Shown: positions 9,529 to 17,802, counted from the stretch's first letter. The stretch: 36,130 nt of DNA from Candidatus Helicobacter avicola (GCA_019112865.1 DXIN01000001.1:1-36130); one strand, 5' to 3'. The notes: generated from the letters alone by a model not told the origin. Numbers and translations are program-made.

Positions 9529-10648
9529 GGCGATTGCCACTATCATCGTGCTATGGGGCGTATTCGCCTGCATAAGTTATAGTGCCAAGGTGGAAGTGGC
9601 GATAGCGGACACAAGTGCGTGGGCATATCCGCTAAACTCCCCCGCTAGCTTTGACTTTGCGTCAAAAATGGAAATGCTGGCTTTTGTGCGGTATTTCCAA
9701 GCCATTCAAAACCTCGATGATAATGCGCTAAGAGCCTATATCCAGCCCAAGGTAAAAAATCCTAATTTGGATTCTATACGCGCCTATTTCGCGCGAATGC
9801 AGACAAAGATTCTCTCGAACTTTGGGGCAATCACAGAGGCAGAATCTAAACGTGAGAAGCTCTCTTATGATTTTCTCCCGTCTCTCACACCTCCGATTAG
9901 ATGGGCAGATGTGCTTACCACAAGCCAATATGCTATGGACAATCTACCCACAAATCTTACAAAATGGCAGGAGAATACCGAGGCATTTTATACACAATAT
10001 CTTTTGGAGCAGGTGAGGTTGGCGGCGCTGTTTCCGCGTATCACAAGCGAGATTTTACCCCTTGGGAAATTGGAGATCCTAGGTGATGAGATACCAGACA
10101 AACACTTTGTCCTTACCTTTGATGATGGACCAACACTAAAGGGTGGCAACACCGATAGACTCATCACGCTTTTAGAGAATCTCAAAATACAAGCGATGTT
10201 TTTTGTGCTAGGGGAAAATCTTAGCACAAGAGGCGATGTGGGCAAGCTCTATACCAATATGATCGTGGGCTATCACGGCGATGTGCATAAGCCCCACACC
10301 AAGCTAGAGATTTATCACAACGTCCCTGCCCAAAGCCAAAAAGTCGCTACACTAGGTAGTGCAAAACACGCGGGGCACTGCTACTTCCGCCCGCCTTATG
10401 GACAGCGAGATCCTCATCTCCTCCAGATGCTAGAGGAAGCAGGCTGCAAGGTCGTGCTGTGGAATATAGATTCACAAGATTGGGGAAATATCAGCCCAGA
10501 GCAGATATATGATAGAATCCTCACACTCACGCTCCTATGGCGCAGTGGGATCATACTATTCCATGATGTGCATTCTAAGTCTTATAAGATTTTGCCGCGT
10601 TTGGTGCAAACATTACGAGAATGCGGAGTGGAATTTGAGAATCTTTAG
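9494..10648 (+). CDS. Membrane-anchored polysaccharide deacetylase (NodB domain, CE4)
   Basis: The protein has 384 residues with an N-terminal signal anchor (about 12-30), a helical region of about 170 residues and a C-terminal NodB domain. The CE4 motifs are present: TFDDGP (208-213), H261-x3-H265 (motif 2, GYHGDVH), RPPYG (299-303), IDSQDW (325-330) and ILFHDVH around H357. The two Asp and the His pair would hold the metal. Motif 2 lacks the usual Ser/Thr after the first His (Gly here). It should deacetylate an N-acetylated sugar polymer outside the membrane, perhaps peptidoglycan. It is not the usual cytoplasmic-looking H. pylori PgdA type. The ATG at 9494 has GAGG 9 nt upstream and lies inside the end of the YfaP-like gene. 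Confidence 0.88.
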   Translation: MPSSVWKKSYAKAIATIIVLWGVFACISYSAKVEVAIADTSAWAYPLNSPASFDFASKMEMLAFVRYFQAIQNLDDNALRAYIQPKVKNPNLDSIRAYFARMQTKILSNFGAITEAESKREKLSYDFLPSLTPPIRWADVLTTSQYAMDNLPTNLTKWQENTEAFYTQYLLEQVRLAALFPRITSEILPLGKLEILGDEIPDKHFVLTFDDGPTLKGGNTDRLITLLENLKIQAMFFVLGENLSTRGDVGKLYTNMIVGYHGDVHKPHTKLEIYHNVPAQSQKVATLGSAKHAGHCYFRPPYGQRDPHLLQMLEEAGCKVVLWNIDSQDWGNISPEQIYDRILTLTLLWRSGIILFHDVHSKSYKILPRLVQTLRECGVEFENL

Positions 10649-10703
10649 AGTATAAATACGCAATTTAAGCTGATTTGAAATAAATTCAGCTATCATTCCC
10701 ACA

Positions 10704-10718
10704 TAAGCATTTTGCTTA
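10704..10718 (+). other. Leader hairpin before the DUF3015 gene
   Basis: TAAGCA and TGCTTA form a perfect 6-bp stem around a TTT loop, 8 nt before the AAAGGAG of the next gene. Another inverted repeat (AGCTGA ... TCAGCT, 10669-10692) lies just upstream and abuts a possible -10 box TATCAT (10691-10696). The hairpin could protect the transcript or affect translation; this is inference. Confidence 0.4.
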
Positions 10719-10741
10719 AATTCATCAAAGGAGCAGTGGAA

Positions 10742-11179
10742 ATGAAGAAATTTCTAGGAAGTCTAGCACTAGCTAGCATATTGGTCAGTAGCGCGTTTGC
10801 AGCAGCAAATACAAATGTGGGTTGTGGTTTGGGTTCTAAACTCATCGACAAGCAAGGGCTTATTTGGAATCTCTTCCAAATCACCACAAACGGCACTTCA
10901 GGAAACCAGACTTTTGGTATCACTTCAGGAACTTCTGGTTGTCAATACCAAGGACTTGTGATGGATACAAGAACACAGGAGTTTGTGGCTTCAAATATGG
11001 ACGCACTCTCTAAAGAAATCGCACAGGGCAAAGGTGAGACTCTTGATACATTTGTAGAGCTTCTCCAAGTAGAGGACAAAGAAGGCTTCAAAGTAGCTCT
11101 TCAGGAAAACTACAACAAACTTTACGCAAGCAAAGATGCGCAAATGGCAGATGTGCTAAGCAACGCTGCCACGCTCTAA
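10742..11179 (+). CDS. DUF3015 family exported protein
   Basis: The precursor has 145 residues with signal peptide MKKFLGSLALASILVSSAFA. The mature part starts with NVGCGLGSKLI, then has TTNGTSGNQTFGITSGTSGC, the recognisable N-terminal pattern of DUF3015. Two conserved Cys could form a disulfide. The function of the family is unknown; the protein is probably periplasmic. AAAGGAG lies 8 nt before the ATG at 10742. Upstream reading to 10712 adds a run without signal-peptide character. It stands alone, converging with fur across 123 nt. Confidence 0.85.
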   Translation: MKKFLGSLALASILVSSAFAAANTNVGCGLGSKLIDKQGLIWNLFQITTNGTSGNQTFGITSGTSGCQYQGLVMDTRTQEFVASNMDALSKEIAQGKGETLDTFVELLQVEDKEGFKVALQENYNKLYASKDAQMADVLSNAATL

Positions 11180-11190
11180 GCCCTATGCAG

Positions 11191-11207
11191 CCACCCTCTG
11201 TGGGTGG
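11191..11207. terminator. Hairpin between convergent DUF3015 gene and fur
   Basis: CCACCC and GGGTGG pair around a 5-nt loop, 11 nt after the stop of the DUF3015 gene. No T run follows on either strand, so it is not a classical intrinsic terminator. It may still slow transcription or protect 3' ends in this convergent gap. Confidence 0.3.
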
Positions 11208-11302
11208 GTGCGCCTCCACCGGATTTGATGAGTGTATCTCACTCGCTCGTATGCGGTGCGCCTCACAGAATCTAAGCTTTATACTCCCTAAGTCTCCAGT
11301 GA

Positions 11303-11758
11303 TTATGACATTTGACATTTAGCACACTTGACAAAAAGTCGCATATCGTGGCTGATAAGCTTTGCGCCAAACTCTTGAGCAATTTTAATCTGCAAACTTT
11401 CGATTTGAGGATCAACAAATTCGATAATATCGCCACAATCAAGGCAGATAATGTGATCGTGGTGTTCTTTGGCAGCTATTTCATAGCGTCTCCCACTCTT
11501 ATCAGCCTCTAGCGCAGTGATAAAACCACTCTTTTCCAAAAAACTCAAGATTCTATACACCGATGAAATACTCGCGTTTTTATCTGTGGTGCGGATTTTG
11601 TTGGTGATTTCTTCGGGACTTAGGTGTGTGCCGCTTTTATACAGCACGGTGAGAATCTCCTCGCGCTGCTTAGAGTTTTTTAAGCCATTGCGTCTAATCT
11701 CTGTGCGTAAGCGATCCAAAATTGCCTCAAGTGTCTCTAATCGTTTATTGCCAATCAT
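11303..11758 (-). CDS. fur: Ferric uptake regulator Fur
   Basis: The 151 residues are close to H. pylori Fur in length and sequence. The winged helix contains GLKNSKQREEILTVLY and SISSVYRILSFLEKSGF. The metal region contains KEHHDHIICLDCGDIIEF, and a second Cys pair, CAKC, sits at the C-terminus; together CLDC and CAKC form the structural zinc site. The start is the ATG at 11758, giving the family length; an upstream ATG at 11812 adds 18 residues absent from the family. It controls iron homeostasis and acid-related genes in Helicobacter (family knowledge). The gene is divergent from tlpD. Confidence 0.95.
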   Translation of the reverse strand: MIGNKRLETLEAILDRLRTEIRRNGLKNSKQREEILTVLYKSGTHLSPEEITNKIRTTDKNASISSVYRILSFLEKSGFITALEADKSGRRYEIAAKEHHDHIICLDCGDIIEFVDPQIESLQIKIAQEFGAKLISHDMRLFVKCAKCQMS

Positions 11759-11802
11759 CACTTTGCCCTGCCTTTTGTTATCAAAATTTAATGTATTTTG
11801 AG

Positions 11803-11811
11803 ATTGTAGCA
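11803..11811 (-). promoter_or_regulatory. Extended -10 promoter of fur
   Basis: TGC-TACAAT on the minus strand, 45 nt upstream of the fur ATG, is an extended -10 of the type used by Helicobacter sigma-80. The same nonamer precedes luxS in this window. AT-rich sequence upstream could hold Fur boxes for autoregulation, but I see no clear TAATAAT-type inverted repeat. Confidence 0.55.
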
Positions 11812-11884
11812 TAATTCCTAACTAAAATATGCTAAGTTTTGGATTTTTAGACCAAGATTTAGCGAGTTTTGGTTCATTTTTGTG

Positions 11885-11911
11885 TTTTTTTTTTTTTTAT
11901 AATGCTATAAT
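11885..11911 (+). promoter_or_regulatory. T14 tract abutting tandem -10 boxes of tlpD
   Basis: A run of 14 T (11885-11898) runs straight into TATAAT (11898-11903), followed by a second, extended -10 TGC-TATAAT (11903-11911). The gene start is at 11964 with AAAGG 8 nt before it. Homopolymers of this length slip during replication, and in this position would change the upstream spacing of the promoter and so its strength. Confidence 0.7.
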
Positions 11912-11963
11912 GGTGGCATAAGGTTTATGGACCTCAACAAAAAAACTTCGAAAGGCTATCACA

Positions 11964-13280
11964 ATGTTTGGTTCAAAAAAGCAGACAAATGATCAAAATG
12001 GATTTCAACAAGAGATGCAGCATCTCAAAGAGGAGCTTGAGCATTACAAGGAGGCTCTAGGATTTACACAACAAGAGATTATAGTAGGTGTAAAAAATGG
12101 CGAGGTTGTGTTTAAAAACAAAGTTGCCCAACAAATGCAGCATTTTGATACTTTTGCTGCTCATTTAGACCATAGTATGACAACTCTGTCATTGCCCATA
12201 GGGGAATTTACTATCGCCACCAAAAAAGTGGGTGATGTGATTTATTATTCTGCTATGGCTATGGACTTGCGTAGCGATAAAAGCGGGGGTTTTGATCTCT
12301 TTGATACATATAGCAAATCTATGGCAAATGGTATCATAGGCACACAATCTGCCCTACAAGATGTGTTAGAGCAATCTGCCGAAGTCGTTTCGCGTGCTAA
12401 TGAATCGGTGCAAAAAGCAGAGAGTGGGCGTGAAATGAGTAATGACGCGTTAGAAAAAATCGAAGTTTTGTATGAAAAAATGCAAATCTCCACACAGCTT
12501 GTAGATTCACTCGCACAAAGAAGCAACGAAATCACGAATGTCGTCTCACTCATTGATGACATAGCAGAGCAAACAAACCTCCTAGCCTTAAACGCTGCTA
12601 TTGAGGCTGCAAGAGCAGGTGAGCATGGGCGAGGCTTTGCTGTGGTAGCAGATGAAGTGCGCAAGCTTGCAGAAAAAACTCAAAAAGCCACCAAAGAAAT
12701 TGCGGTTGTGGTGAAATCTATGCAACAAGAAGCCAACGATATCCAAAGTGGCACTGAAGAGACGAACGCTGCCACAAATGTCGTAAAAGATGTGGTAGCG
12801 TCATTGACTGATATTATCAATGAACTCAAAGTCGGTAACCTCGTCAATAACCAAATCTCATCATCTCTTAGCTCACAGATTTTCTGTACTCTTGCCAAAC
12901 TCGATCACACTGTGTATAAGAACAATCTATATGGATTCTTGTTTGGGATCAAAGACAGCTTTAACAAAGTCGATCACAGAAGTTGCCGCCTTGGTAAATG
13001 GTACTTTGAGGGACGCGGCAAGCAGCTCTTTAGTCATACCAATGGATATAAGAAACTTGATGCATTCCACGAAGAGGTGCATACACAGGCTATCTCACTG
13101 GTTAATGCCATCGAAGATCCTAACATCGGATGTCCAAAATCCTGCATACAGCAGAAAATCTCTGCGATGGAAAAAGGCAGTGATGGCGTGATGAGCTGTA
13201 TTGATGAACTCTATGGAGAGATTCATAGCGAAATCCAAGCCAAAATAGACAATCTCCAAAGCTCACAAAACAAAGCCTAG
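11964..13280 (+). CDS. tlpD: TlpD-type cytoplasmic chemoreceptor with CZB zinc domain
   Basis: The 438 residues contain no membrane segment, so this is a soluble chemoreceptor. A coiled coil (about 12-32) and a small N-terminal domain precede the signalling domain, whose kinase-control tip is [30 protein letters not shown] (198-227, conserved core). The C-terminus is a chemoreceptor zinc-binding domain with the expected ligands H315, C341 (in [10 protein letters not shown]), H369 and H373. This matches H. pylori TlpD (HP0599), which mediates energy and oxidant taxis through CheA/CheW. A pbp1A gene follows by 25 nt, as near HP0597 in H. pylori. Expression is likely modulated by the upstream T14 tract. 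A 104-bp block is identical to part of the second chemoreceptor gene. Confidence 0.92.
   Translation: MFGSKKQTNDQNGFQQEMQHLKEELEHYKEALGFTQQEIIVGVKNGEVVFKNKVAQQMQHFDTFAAHLDHSMTTLSLPIGEFTIATKKVGDVIYYSAMAMDLRSDKSGGFDLFDTYSKSMANGIIGTQSALQDVLEQSAEVVSRANESVQKAESGREMSNDALEKIEVLYEKMQISTQLVDSLAQRSNEITNVVSLIDDIAEQTNLLALNAAIEAARAGEHGRGFAVVADEVRKLAEKTQKATKEIAVVVKSMQQEANDIQSGTEETNAATNVVKDVVASLTDIINELKVGNLVNNQISSSLSSQIFCTLAKLDHTVYKNNLYGFLFGIKDSFNKVDHRSCRLGKWYFEGRGKQLFSHTNGYKKLDAFHEEVHTQAISLVNAIEDPNIGCPKSCIQQKISAMEKGSDGVMSCIDELYGEIHSEIQAKIDNLQSSQNKA
12570..12673 (+). repeat. 104-bp perfect direct repeat, copy 1 (in tlpD)
   Basis: Every base from 12570 to 12673 is identical to 19384-19487 in the second chemoreceptor gene, and in the same reading frame. 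It encodes the kinase-control tip. Sequence diverges sharply at both edges, including at synonymous positions, so recent gene conversion is likelier than protein selection alone. Confidence 0.95.
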
Positions 13281-13305
13281 TTTTTAAAAATCTACAGAGT
13301 CTGTC

Positions 13306-15363
13306 GTGTGGCGCATAATACGATATAGCATCGGGGTTGTATTCGTAGCAGTCTTTTTGGGCGGTGCTGTGTATCTCTATGGCGTGTATGCAGAAGTGCA
13401 AGACGAGATAGAATCCGTCAAGCACCGCAAGATGGACATTACCACACAGCTTTTTGATAGGAAAGGGCGACTGGTAGCAAACCTCTTTGATCAGCATTAC
13501 CGGCTGTATGCAAAATTCGAGGAAATCCCCCCGCGTGTCATAGAGATTCTGCTAGCTGTGGAAGATACGCTGTTTTTTGAACACATAGGGGTCAATCCCG
13601 ATGCGATTTCGCGCGCTATTGTTAAAAATCTCAAAAACCTCAAATATTCTGAAGGTGGTAGCACACTCACCCAACAAGTCGTCAAAAATATCGCACTCAC
13701 TCCCGAGCGAACACTCAAACGCAAGATAAAAGAAGCGATGTTTGCCATCATACTAGAACAAAATATGAGCAAAGAAGATATTTTAGAAATCTACCTCAAT
13801 TATATTTTTCTAGGGCATGGTTACTATGGCGTCAAAACTGCTGCACTTGGATACTTTCACAAAGAACTTAATGACCTCACCCTCAAAGAAATGTGTATGC
13901 TTATGGGACTTCCCAAAGCCCCTGATACCTACGATCCCTCCAAAAATCTCCAACATTCTCTAGGACGCGCAAACAATATCCTTGATAGGCTAAAAGACAT
14001 AGGCTGGATTACACAAGAGGAATACAATAGCGCTATTGTAGAGATTCCACAAGTCTATAATGACAAAAGCCTCACACAAAATGCTGCACCTTATGTGATC
14101 GATGAGGTAGTGCGCCAGCTCACGCCAATATACCCAGACATCAAAATTGGTGGATACAAAGTCTATCTTAGCATTGATTTAGACTATCAAAACATTGCCC
14201 AAGAAGCCTTGCGATATGGATACAATCAAATCAACGAACGTTTGCTGGAACGTTATCCCAAAGCTTTTATGCGTGAAGAATCAGATACTCAAGACAATCT
14301 CGTCTATGCAAAGCCCCAAGAAGCGTATGCACATAAATATGGCGATCTTAATGGTGCGATGATTGTTACAGAATCCCAAAGTGGCAAAATCTTAGCCCTC
14401 GTAGGTGGTGTGGATTACAAAAAATCCGTATTTAATCGCGCCACACAAGCTAAACGACAATTTGGCTCTAGTATTAAACCCTTTATCTACCTTGTAGCCT
14501 TTGACAGAGGCTATTCTCCAGCATGGCGCGTTATTGATGCACCACGAAAGTTTGGGGGATCTAGTAGCGCAAGCACCAAAGAGATTGAAGATGCCACACA
14601 AGAAGAGGAAGATGTGTGGAAACCAAAAAATGTAGGAGCATATGGCGGATTTATCAGCCTCCACGAAGCACTACGCAAATCCGCCAACCTCGCAACACTC
14701 AATCTCGTGCAGCAGGTGGGGTTTGATATTATTTATAGGGGCATTAGAGATTTTGAGTTTCCTTATGTGCCAAATGATATGTCAATTGTGCTAGGAAGCC
14801 TTAGCTTGTCGCCTCTGGAAGCTGCGAAATTCTACTCTGTGTTTTCTAACTATGGCACGATGATCACACCACGATTGGTAGATTCTATCGTGAATGCGCG
14901 TGGTGAGACGCATGAATTTCCTATGATTGCGCGCGAATATACCCAGCCCAAACAAGCCTTTTTGGTAACTAATATTTTGCGTGATGTGGTCAATCGTGGG
15001 ACGGGTATTAGGGCGCGTGCTGCAAACATTGAGATTGCCGGCAAAACAGGGACATCAAACCAAAATGTCGATGGTTGGTTTTGTGGATTTTCACCAAGCA
15101 TACAGACAATTATTTGGTATGGACGTGATGACAACACGCCCATAGGTCCTGTGGAGACAGGTGGTATTGTCGCAGCACCGGTAAATTCATACTTTTTTAG
15201 CAAACTACTCAAAATTGAGCCGGGCATCAAAAGACATTTTGATGTGCCAAGTGGTATTATGAAAAAAATGCTCGAAGATGGCGAATACCTCTATACTGAT
15301 ATTTCTAAGCTCCCACCGGCTACTTCATCGGTAACAAATGTTGAAGAGGATTTGATTTTTTGA
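13306..15363 (+). CDS. pbp1A: Penicillin-binding protein 1A (bifunctional peptidoglycan synthase)
   Basis: The class A PBP has 685 residues. An N-terminal membrane anchor (about 4-26) precedes a GT51 glycosyltransferase domain with LAVEDTLFFEHIGVNP and GGSTLTQQVVKN. The transpeptidase domain has the SxxK nucleophile motif in FGSSIKPFIYL, the SxN motif in RKSANL and KTGT in GKTGTSNQNVDGW. It polymerises and crosslinks peptidoglycan in the periplasm. The start is a GTG at 13306 with only a weak AGAG upstream; no alternative keeps the anchor. It lies 25 nt after tlpD and could be read from the same transcript. Confidence 0.96.
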   Translation: MWRIIRYSIGVVFVAVFLGGAVYLYGVYAEVQDEIESVKHRKMDITTQLFDRKGRLVANLFDQHYRLYAKFEEIPPRVIEILLAVEDTLFFEHIGVNPDAISRAIVKNLKNLKYSEGGSTLTQQVVKNIALTPERTLKRKIKEAMFAIILEQNMSKEDILEIYLNYIFLGHGYYGVKTAALGYFHKELNDLTLKEMCMLMGLPKAPDTYDPSKNLQHSLGRANNILDRLKDIGWITQEEYNSAIVEIPQVYNDKSLTQNAAPYVIDEVVRQLTPIYPDIKIGGYKVYLSIDLDYQNIAQEALRYGYNQINERLLERYPKAFMREESDTQDNLVYAKPQEAYAHKYGDLNGAMIVTESQSGKILALVGGVDYKKSVFNRATQAKRQFGSSIKPFIYLVAFDRGYSPAWRVIDAPRKFGGSSSASTKEIEDATQEEEDVWKPKNVGAYGGFISLHEALRKSANLATLNLVQQVGFDIIYRGIRDFEFPYVPNDMSIVLGSLSLSPLEAAKFYSVFSNYGTMITPRLVDSIVNARGETHEFPMIAREYTQPKQAFLVTNILRDVVNRGTGIRARAANIEIAGKTGTSNQNVDGWFCGFSPSIQTIIWYGRDDNTPIGPVETGGIVAAPVNSYFFSKLLKIEPGIKRHFDVPSGIMKKMLEDGEYLYTDISKLPPATSSVTNVEEDLIF

Positions 15364-15433
15364 TAATGTGCAATCACTCTATTAATCACAATTTGGCACA
15401 ATATGCGTGCAATATTTTTTCAAGGATTGTCGT

Positions 15434-15673
15434 TTGAGTGTAGAGATTGTGGCTTTTATGCTTGGTATTTCTCTTATATTGGGGTTTTTTGGTCTGCTTG
15501 GGTTTTTGTGGGGGCTAAAAAATGGGCAATTTGATGATGAAAACAAAATGATGGAGGGTGTGCTATTTGACACCCCAGAGGATTTGAACAAAATTGCAAA
15601 CCAACATCAAAAACACGATTTTTTGCAAGATATTGATTCTCAAACGACTAAGCCCCAGAGCAAATCAGAATAA
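15434..15673 (+). CDS. ccoS: CcoS, cbb3-type cytochrome oxidase assembly protein
   Basis: This small 79-residue membrane protein has one transmembrane helix (about 3-27) followed by the CcoS signature FLWGLKNGQFDDE. CcoS is needed to insert heme and copper cofactors into the cbb3 oxidase, the terminal oxidase of Campylobacterota. I choose the TTG at 15434, which has AAGGA 7 nt upstream and puts the helix right at the N-terminus; a GTG at 15407 would add nine residues. The hydrophilic tail after the helix has no recognised role. The next gene begins 10 nt after the stop, with its ribosome binding site overlapping the end of ccoS. Confidence 0.9.
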   Translation: MSVEIVAFMLGISLILGFFGLLGFLWGLKNGQFDDENKMMEGVLFDTPEDLNKIANQHQKHDFLQDIDSQTTKPQSKSE

Positions 15674-15683
15674 AGGAGATATG

Positions 15684-16634
15684 ATGGCTGAAATATATGA
15701 TGTAGCGATTATCGGCGGTGGTCCAGGTGGCATAGGAACTGCGGTGGAGAGTATGGCACTTGGTATTACTAACATTGCAGTATTTGAAAAAAGCGAGCAG
15801 CACAGCGCGACTATTCGGCAGTTTTACAAAGATGGCAAACGCGTAGATAAGGACTACAAAGGGCAAGTGGTCAATCTCAAAGGTAGCATACCCTTTGCAG
15901 ATGGGAACAAAGAAAGCACATTGGAGCTTTTTGATAAGCTATTGGCAAATCACAAGATTCACTACAAAACCGACATAGAATCTATCCAAAAAATCGGCGA
16001 TGTATTTGAGATTCACAGCAGTGGTGGGCAGAGCTTTAGGGCACGATTTGTGGTCATTGCCATTGGCAAAATGGGGCAACCCAACAAGCCAAGCTACACA
16101 ATCCCCCCTACAATCAGAAAAAAAGTGCAATTCAATGCCAACAATATCCAAAATGATGAAAAAGTGCTGGTCGTGGGCGGAGGTAACTCGGCGGTGGAAT
16201 ACGCCACATTGCTTTGCAAAGACAATGACACAACGCTCAACTACCGCCGCACAGAGTTTAGCCGTATCAATGATGTCAATGCCAAGCAGCTCCAAGATTC
16301 TCTCCAAAGTGGTGCCCTCAAAACTCGTTTGGGCGTGGATATACAAGGACTAGAAGATAGCGATGGGAGAGTTAAGGTCAATTTTACTGATAACCAAAGT
16401 GAAGTGTTTGATAGGGTAGTCTATGCCATAGGCGGCGCTGCACCCGTTGATTTTTTAAAAAAATGTCAATTAGAACTTGATGAAAATGGCACACCGCTCT
16501 CAAACGAAAAACTTGAAAGCTCAATACAAAATGTATTTCTAGCAGGAGATATTGCGCTAAAAAATGGTGGCTCCATAGCTGCAGGACTTAATCACGGCTA
16601 TGAAATCGCTTGTGAAATCAAAAAACGTCTTTAA
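15684..16634 (+). CDS. fqrB: FqrB-like flavodoxin/quinone reductase (thioredoxin-reductase fold)
   Basis: The flavoprotein has 316 residues and two dinucleotide-binding motifs: GGGPGG (11-16, FAD) and VGGGNSAVEYA (NAD(P)H). The C-terminal FAD contact is FLAGDIALKNGGSIAAGLNHG. The CxxC pair of true thioredoxin reductases is absent. It matches the HP1164/Cj0559 type, shown to pass electrons between flavodoxin and NADPH and so to couple pyruvate oxidation to NADPH supply. AAAGGAG ends 5 nt before the ATG at 15684; an ATG one codon upstream is only 2 nt away. It sits 10 nt after ccoS, as in H. pylori. Confidence 0.88.
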   Translation: MAEIYDVAIIGGGPGGIGTAVESMALGITNIAVFEKSEQHSATIRQFYKDGKRVDKDYKGQVVNLKGSIPFADGNKESTLELFDKLLANHKIHYKTDIESIQKIGDVFEIHSSGGQSFRARFVVIAIGKMGQPNKPSYTIPPTIRKKVQFNANNIQNDEKVLVVGGGNSAVEYATLLCKDNDTTLNYRRTEFSRINDVNAKQLQDSLQSGALKTRLGVDIQGLEDSDGRVKVNFTDNQSEVFDRVVYAIGGAAPVDFLKKCQLELDENGTPLSNEKLESSIQNVFLAGDIALKNGGSIAAGLNHGYEIACEIKKRL

Positions 16635-16650
16635 AAACTAGGGGATAGGC

Positions 16651-17409
16651 TTGAAACTAATTTCGTGGAATGTCAATGGGCTTAGGGCGTGTATGAATAA
16701 GGGCTTTATGGATTTTTTTAATGCCATTGATGCCGATGTCTTTTGTATCCAAGAATCCAAAATGCAGCGCGAGCAAGCTACCTTTGACTTCCCAAACTAT
16801 GAGGAATACTGGAATAGTGCGGAAAAAAAGGGTTACTCTGGCGTGGCGATTTTTAGCAAGACTAAGCCTTTGAGTGTCGCCTATGATATGGGGATTGCCC
16901 ACCATGACAAAGAGGGGCGGATTATCTGCGCAGAATATAATGAATTTTACCTCGTCAATGTCTATACGCCAAACTCCAAACGCGAGCTAGAGAGACTAGA
17001 ATACCGAATGGAGTGGGAAGATGACTTCCGCGCCTACCTCAAGGCATTAGAGAAAAGCAAGCCTGTAATTGTATGCGGGGATCTCAATGTCGCCCACCAA
17101 GAAATCGATCTCAAAAACCCCAAAACCAACCGCCGAAATGCTGGCTTTACTGATGAGGAGCGTGAAAAAATGACCAAGCTCCTAGATTCTGGCTTTACTG
17201 ATACTTTTAGACATTTTTACCCCACGCTAGAGGGGGCGTATAGCTGGTGGAGCTATATGGGCAAAGCACGAGAGAATAACACGGGGTGGCGGATTGATTA
17301 TTTTCTCTGCTCTAAAACCCTAGATTCTAAACTCAAAGGCGCGAGTATCTATCCTGAAATTTTTGGGAGTGATCACTGCCCCGTGGGATTAGAGATTGAT
17401 GCGCGCTAG
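16651..17409 (+). CDS. xth: Exodeoxyribonuclease III (AP endonuclease)
   Basis: The 252 residues are the family length. The signatures are ISWNVNGLRA, the metal-binding Glu35 in CIQESKM, the catalytic GDLNVAHQEIDL and the C-terminal GSDHCPVGL. It cleaves DNA at abasic sites in base excision repair and has 3'-5' exonuclease activity. The start is a TTG at 16651 preceded by AGGGGATA; no ATG lies close to the expected N-terminus. It follows fqrB by 16 nt and is the last gene before a 393-nt gap holding a repeat element. Confidence 0.95.
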   Translation: MKLISWNVNGLRACMNKGFMDFFNAIDADVFCIQESKMQREQATFDFPNYEEYWNSAEKKGYSGVAIFSKTKPLSVAYDMGIAHHDKEGRIICAEYNEFYLVNVYTPNSKRELERLEYRMEWEDDFRAYLKALEKSKPVIVCGDLNVAHQEIDLKNPKTNRRNAGFTDEEREKMTKLLDSGFTDTFRHFYPTLEGAYSWWSYMGKARENNTGWRIDYFLCSKTLDSKLKGASIYPEIFGSDHCPVGLEIDAR

Positions 17410-17522
17410 ATTGTATCCTTTGATAATCCCCTCACATACGATAATGTCTTAGACTGCTCCAAAACTTAGGTATGTTTAAAACTGCTTACTTCCCTTGATA
17501 CACTGCTTCTTGGTTGGTTTAA

Positions 17523-17680
17523 TAGAGTCTAAAGCAACTAGCGACATTACAGAATCTAAGTAATCTTGAGATTCAAAAAAAGACAATGCAAAAGTCGTGA
17601 AGCGGAGTGAGTGGAGATTCACTCTCCACGAGCGATAACAATTTGCCACAAGTAAATTGCAATAAAATCATAGAATCTAA
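17523..17680 (+). repeat. Modular intergenic repeat, copy A
   Basis: This fills most of the gene-free stretch 17410-17802. Modules in order: a leader with CGACATT between TAGAGTCTA and CAGAATCTA; GAAGCGGAGTGA; hairpin 1 (GTGGAGA, loop TTCAC, TCTCCAC, 17611-17629); GAGCGATAA; hairpin 2 (CAATTTGC, loop CACAA, GTAAATTG, with a G-T pair, 17639-17659); and TTGCAATAAAAT ending in TAGAATCTA. It is in the same orientation and order as copy C at 31241-31400. The stretches 17410-17522 and 17681-17746 show nothing else I recognise beyond AT-rich sequence. Confidence 0.85.
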
Positions 17681-17746
17681 AAATTCTTATTTACCTTTTG
17701 TAAAATTTTTGTAAATTTTTCATATATTTACAAAACATTTAAAGTA

Positions 17747-17770
17747 TTTTTTTTTTTTTTGATTTATCAT
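17747..17770 (+). promoter_or_regulatory. T14 tract and -10-like box before the second chemoreceptor gene
   Basis: Fourteen T (17747-17760) are followed after 4 nt by TATCAT (17765-17770), a plausible -10 box. The chosen gene start is at 17803. The layout, T14 directly upstream of a -10, is the same as at tlpD and at the right end of the window. Confidence 0.55.
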
Positions 17771-17802
17771 AAAGGTATATGAGCCTTATCCTAGGAGGAA
17801 AT

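Noticed and set aside
15684-16634. Thioredoxin reductase
   Set aside because: Both nucleotide motifs are there but no CxxC pair; context and sequence fit FqrB.
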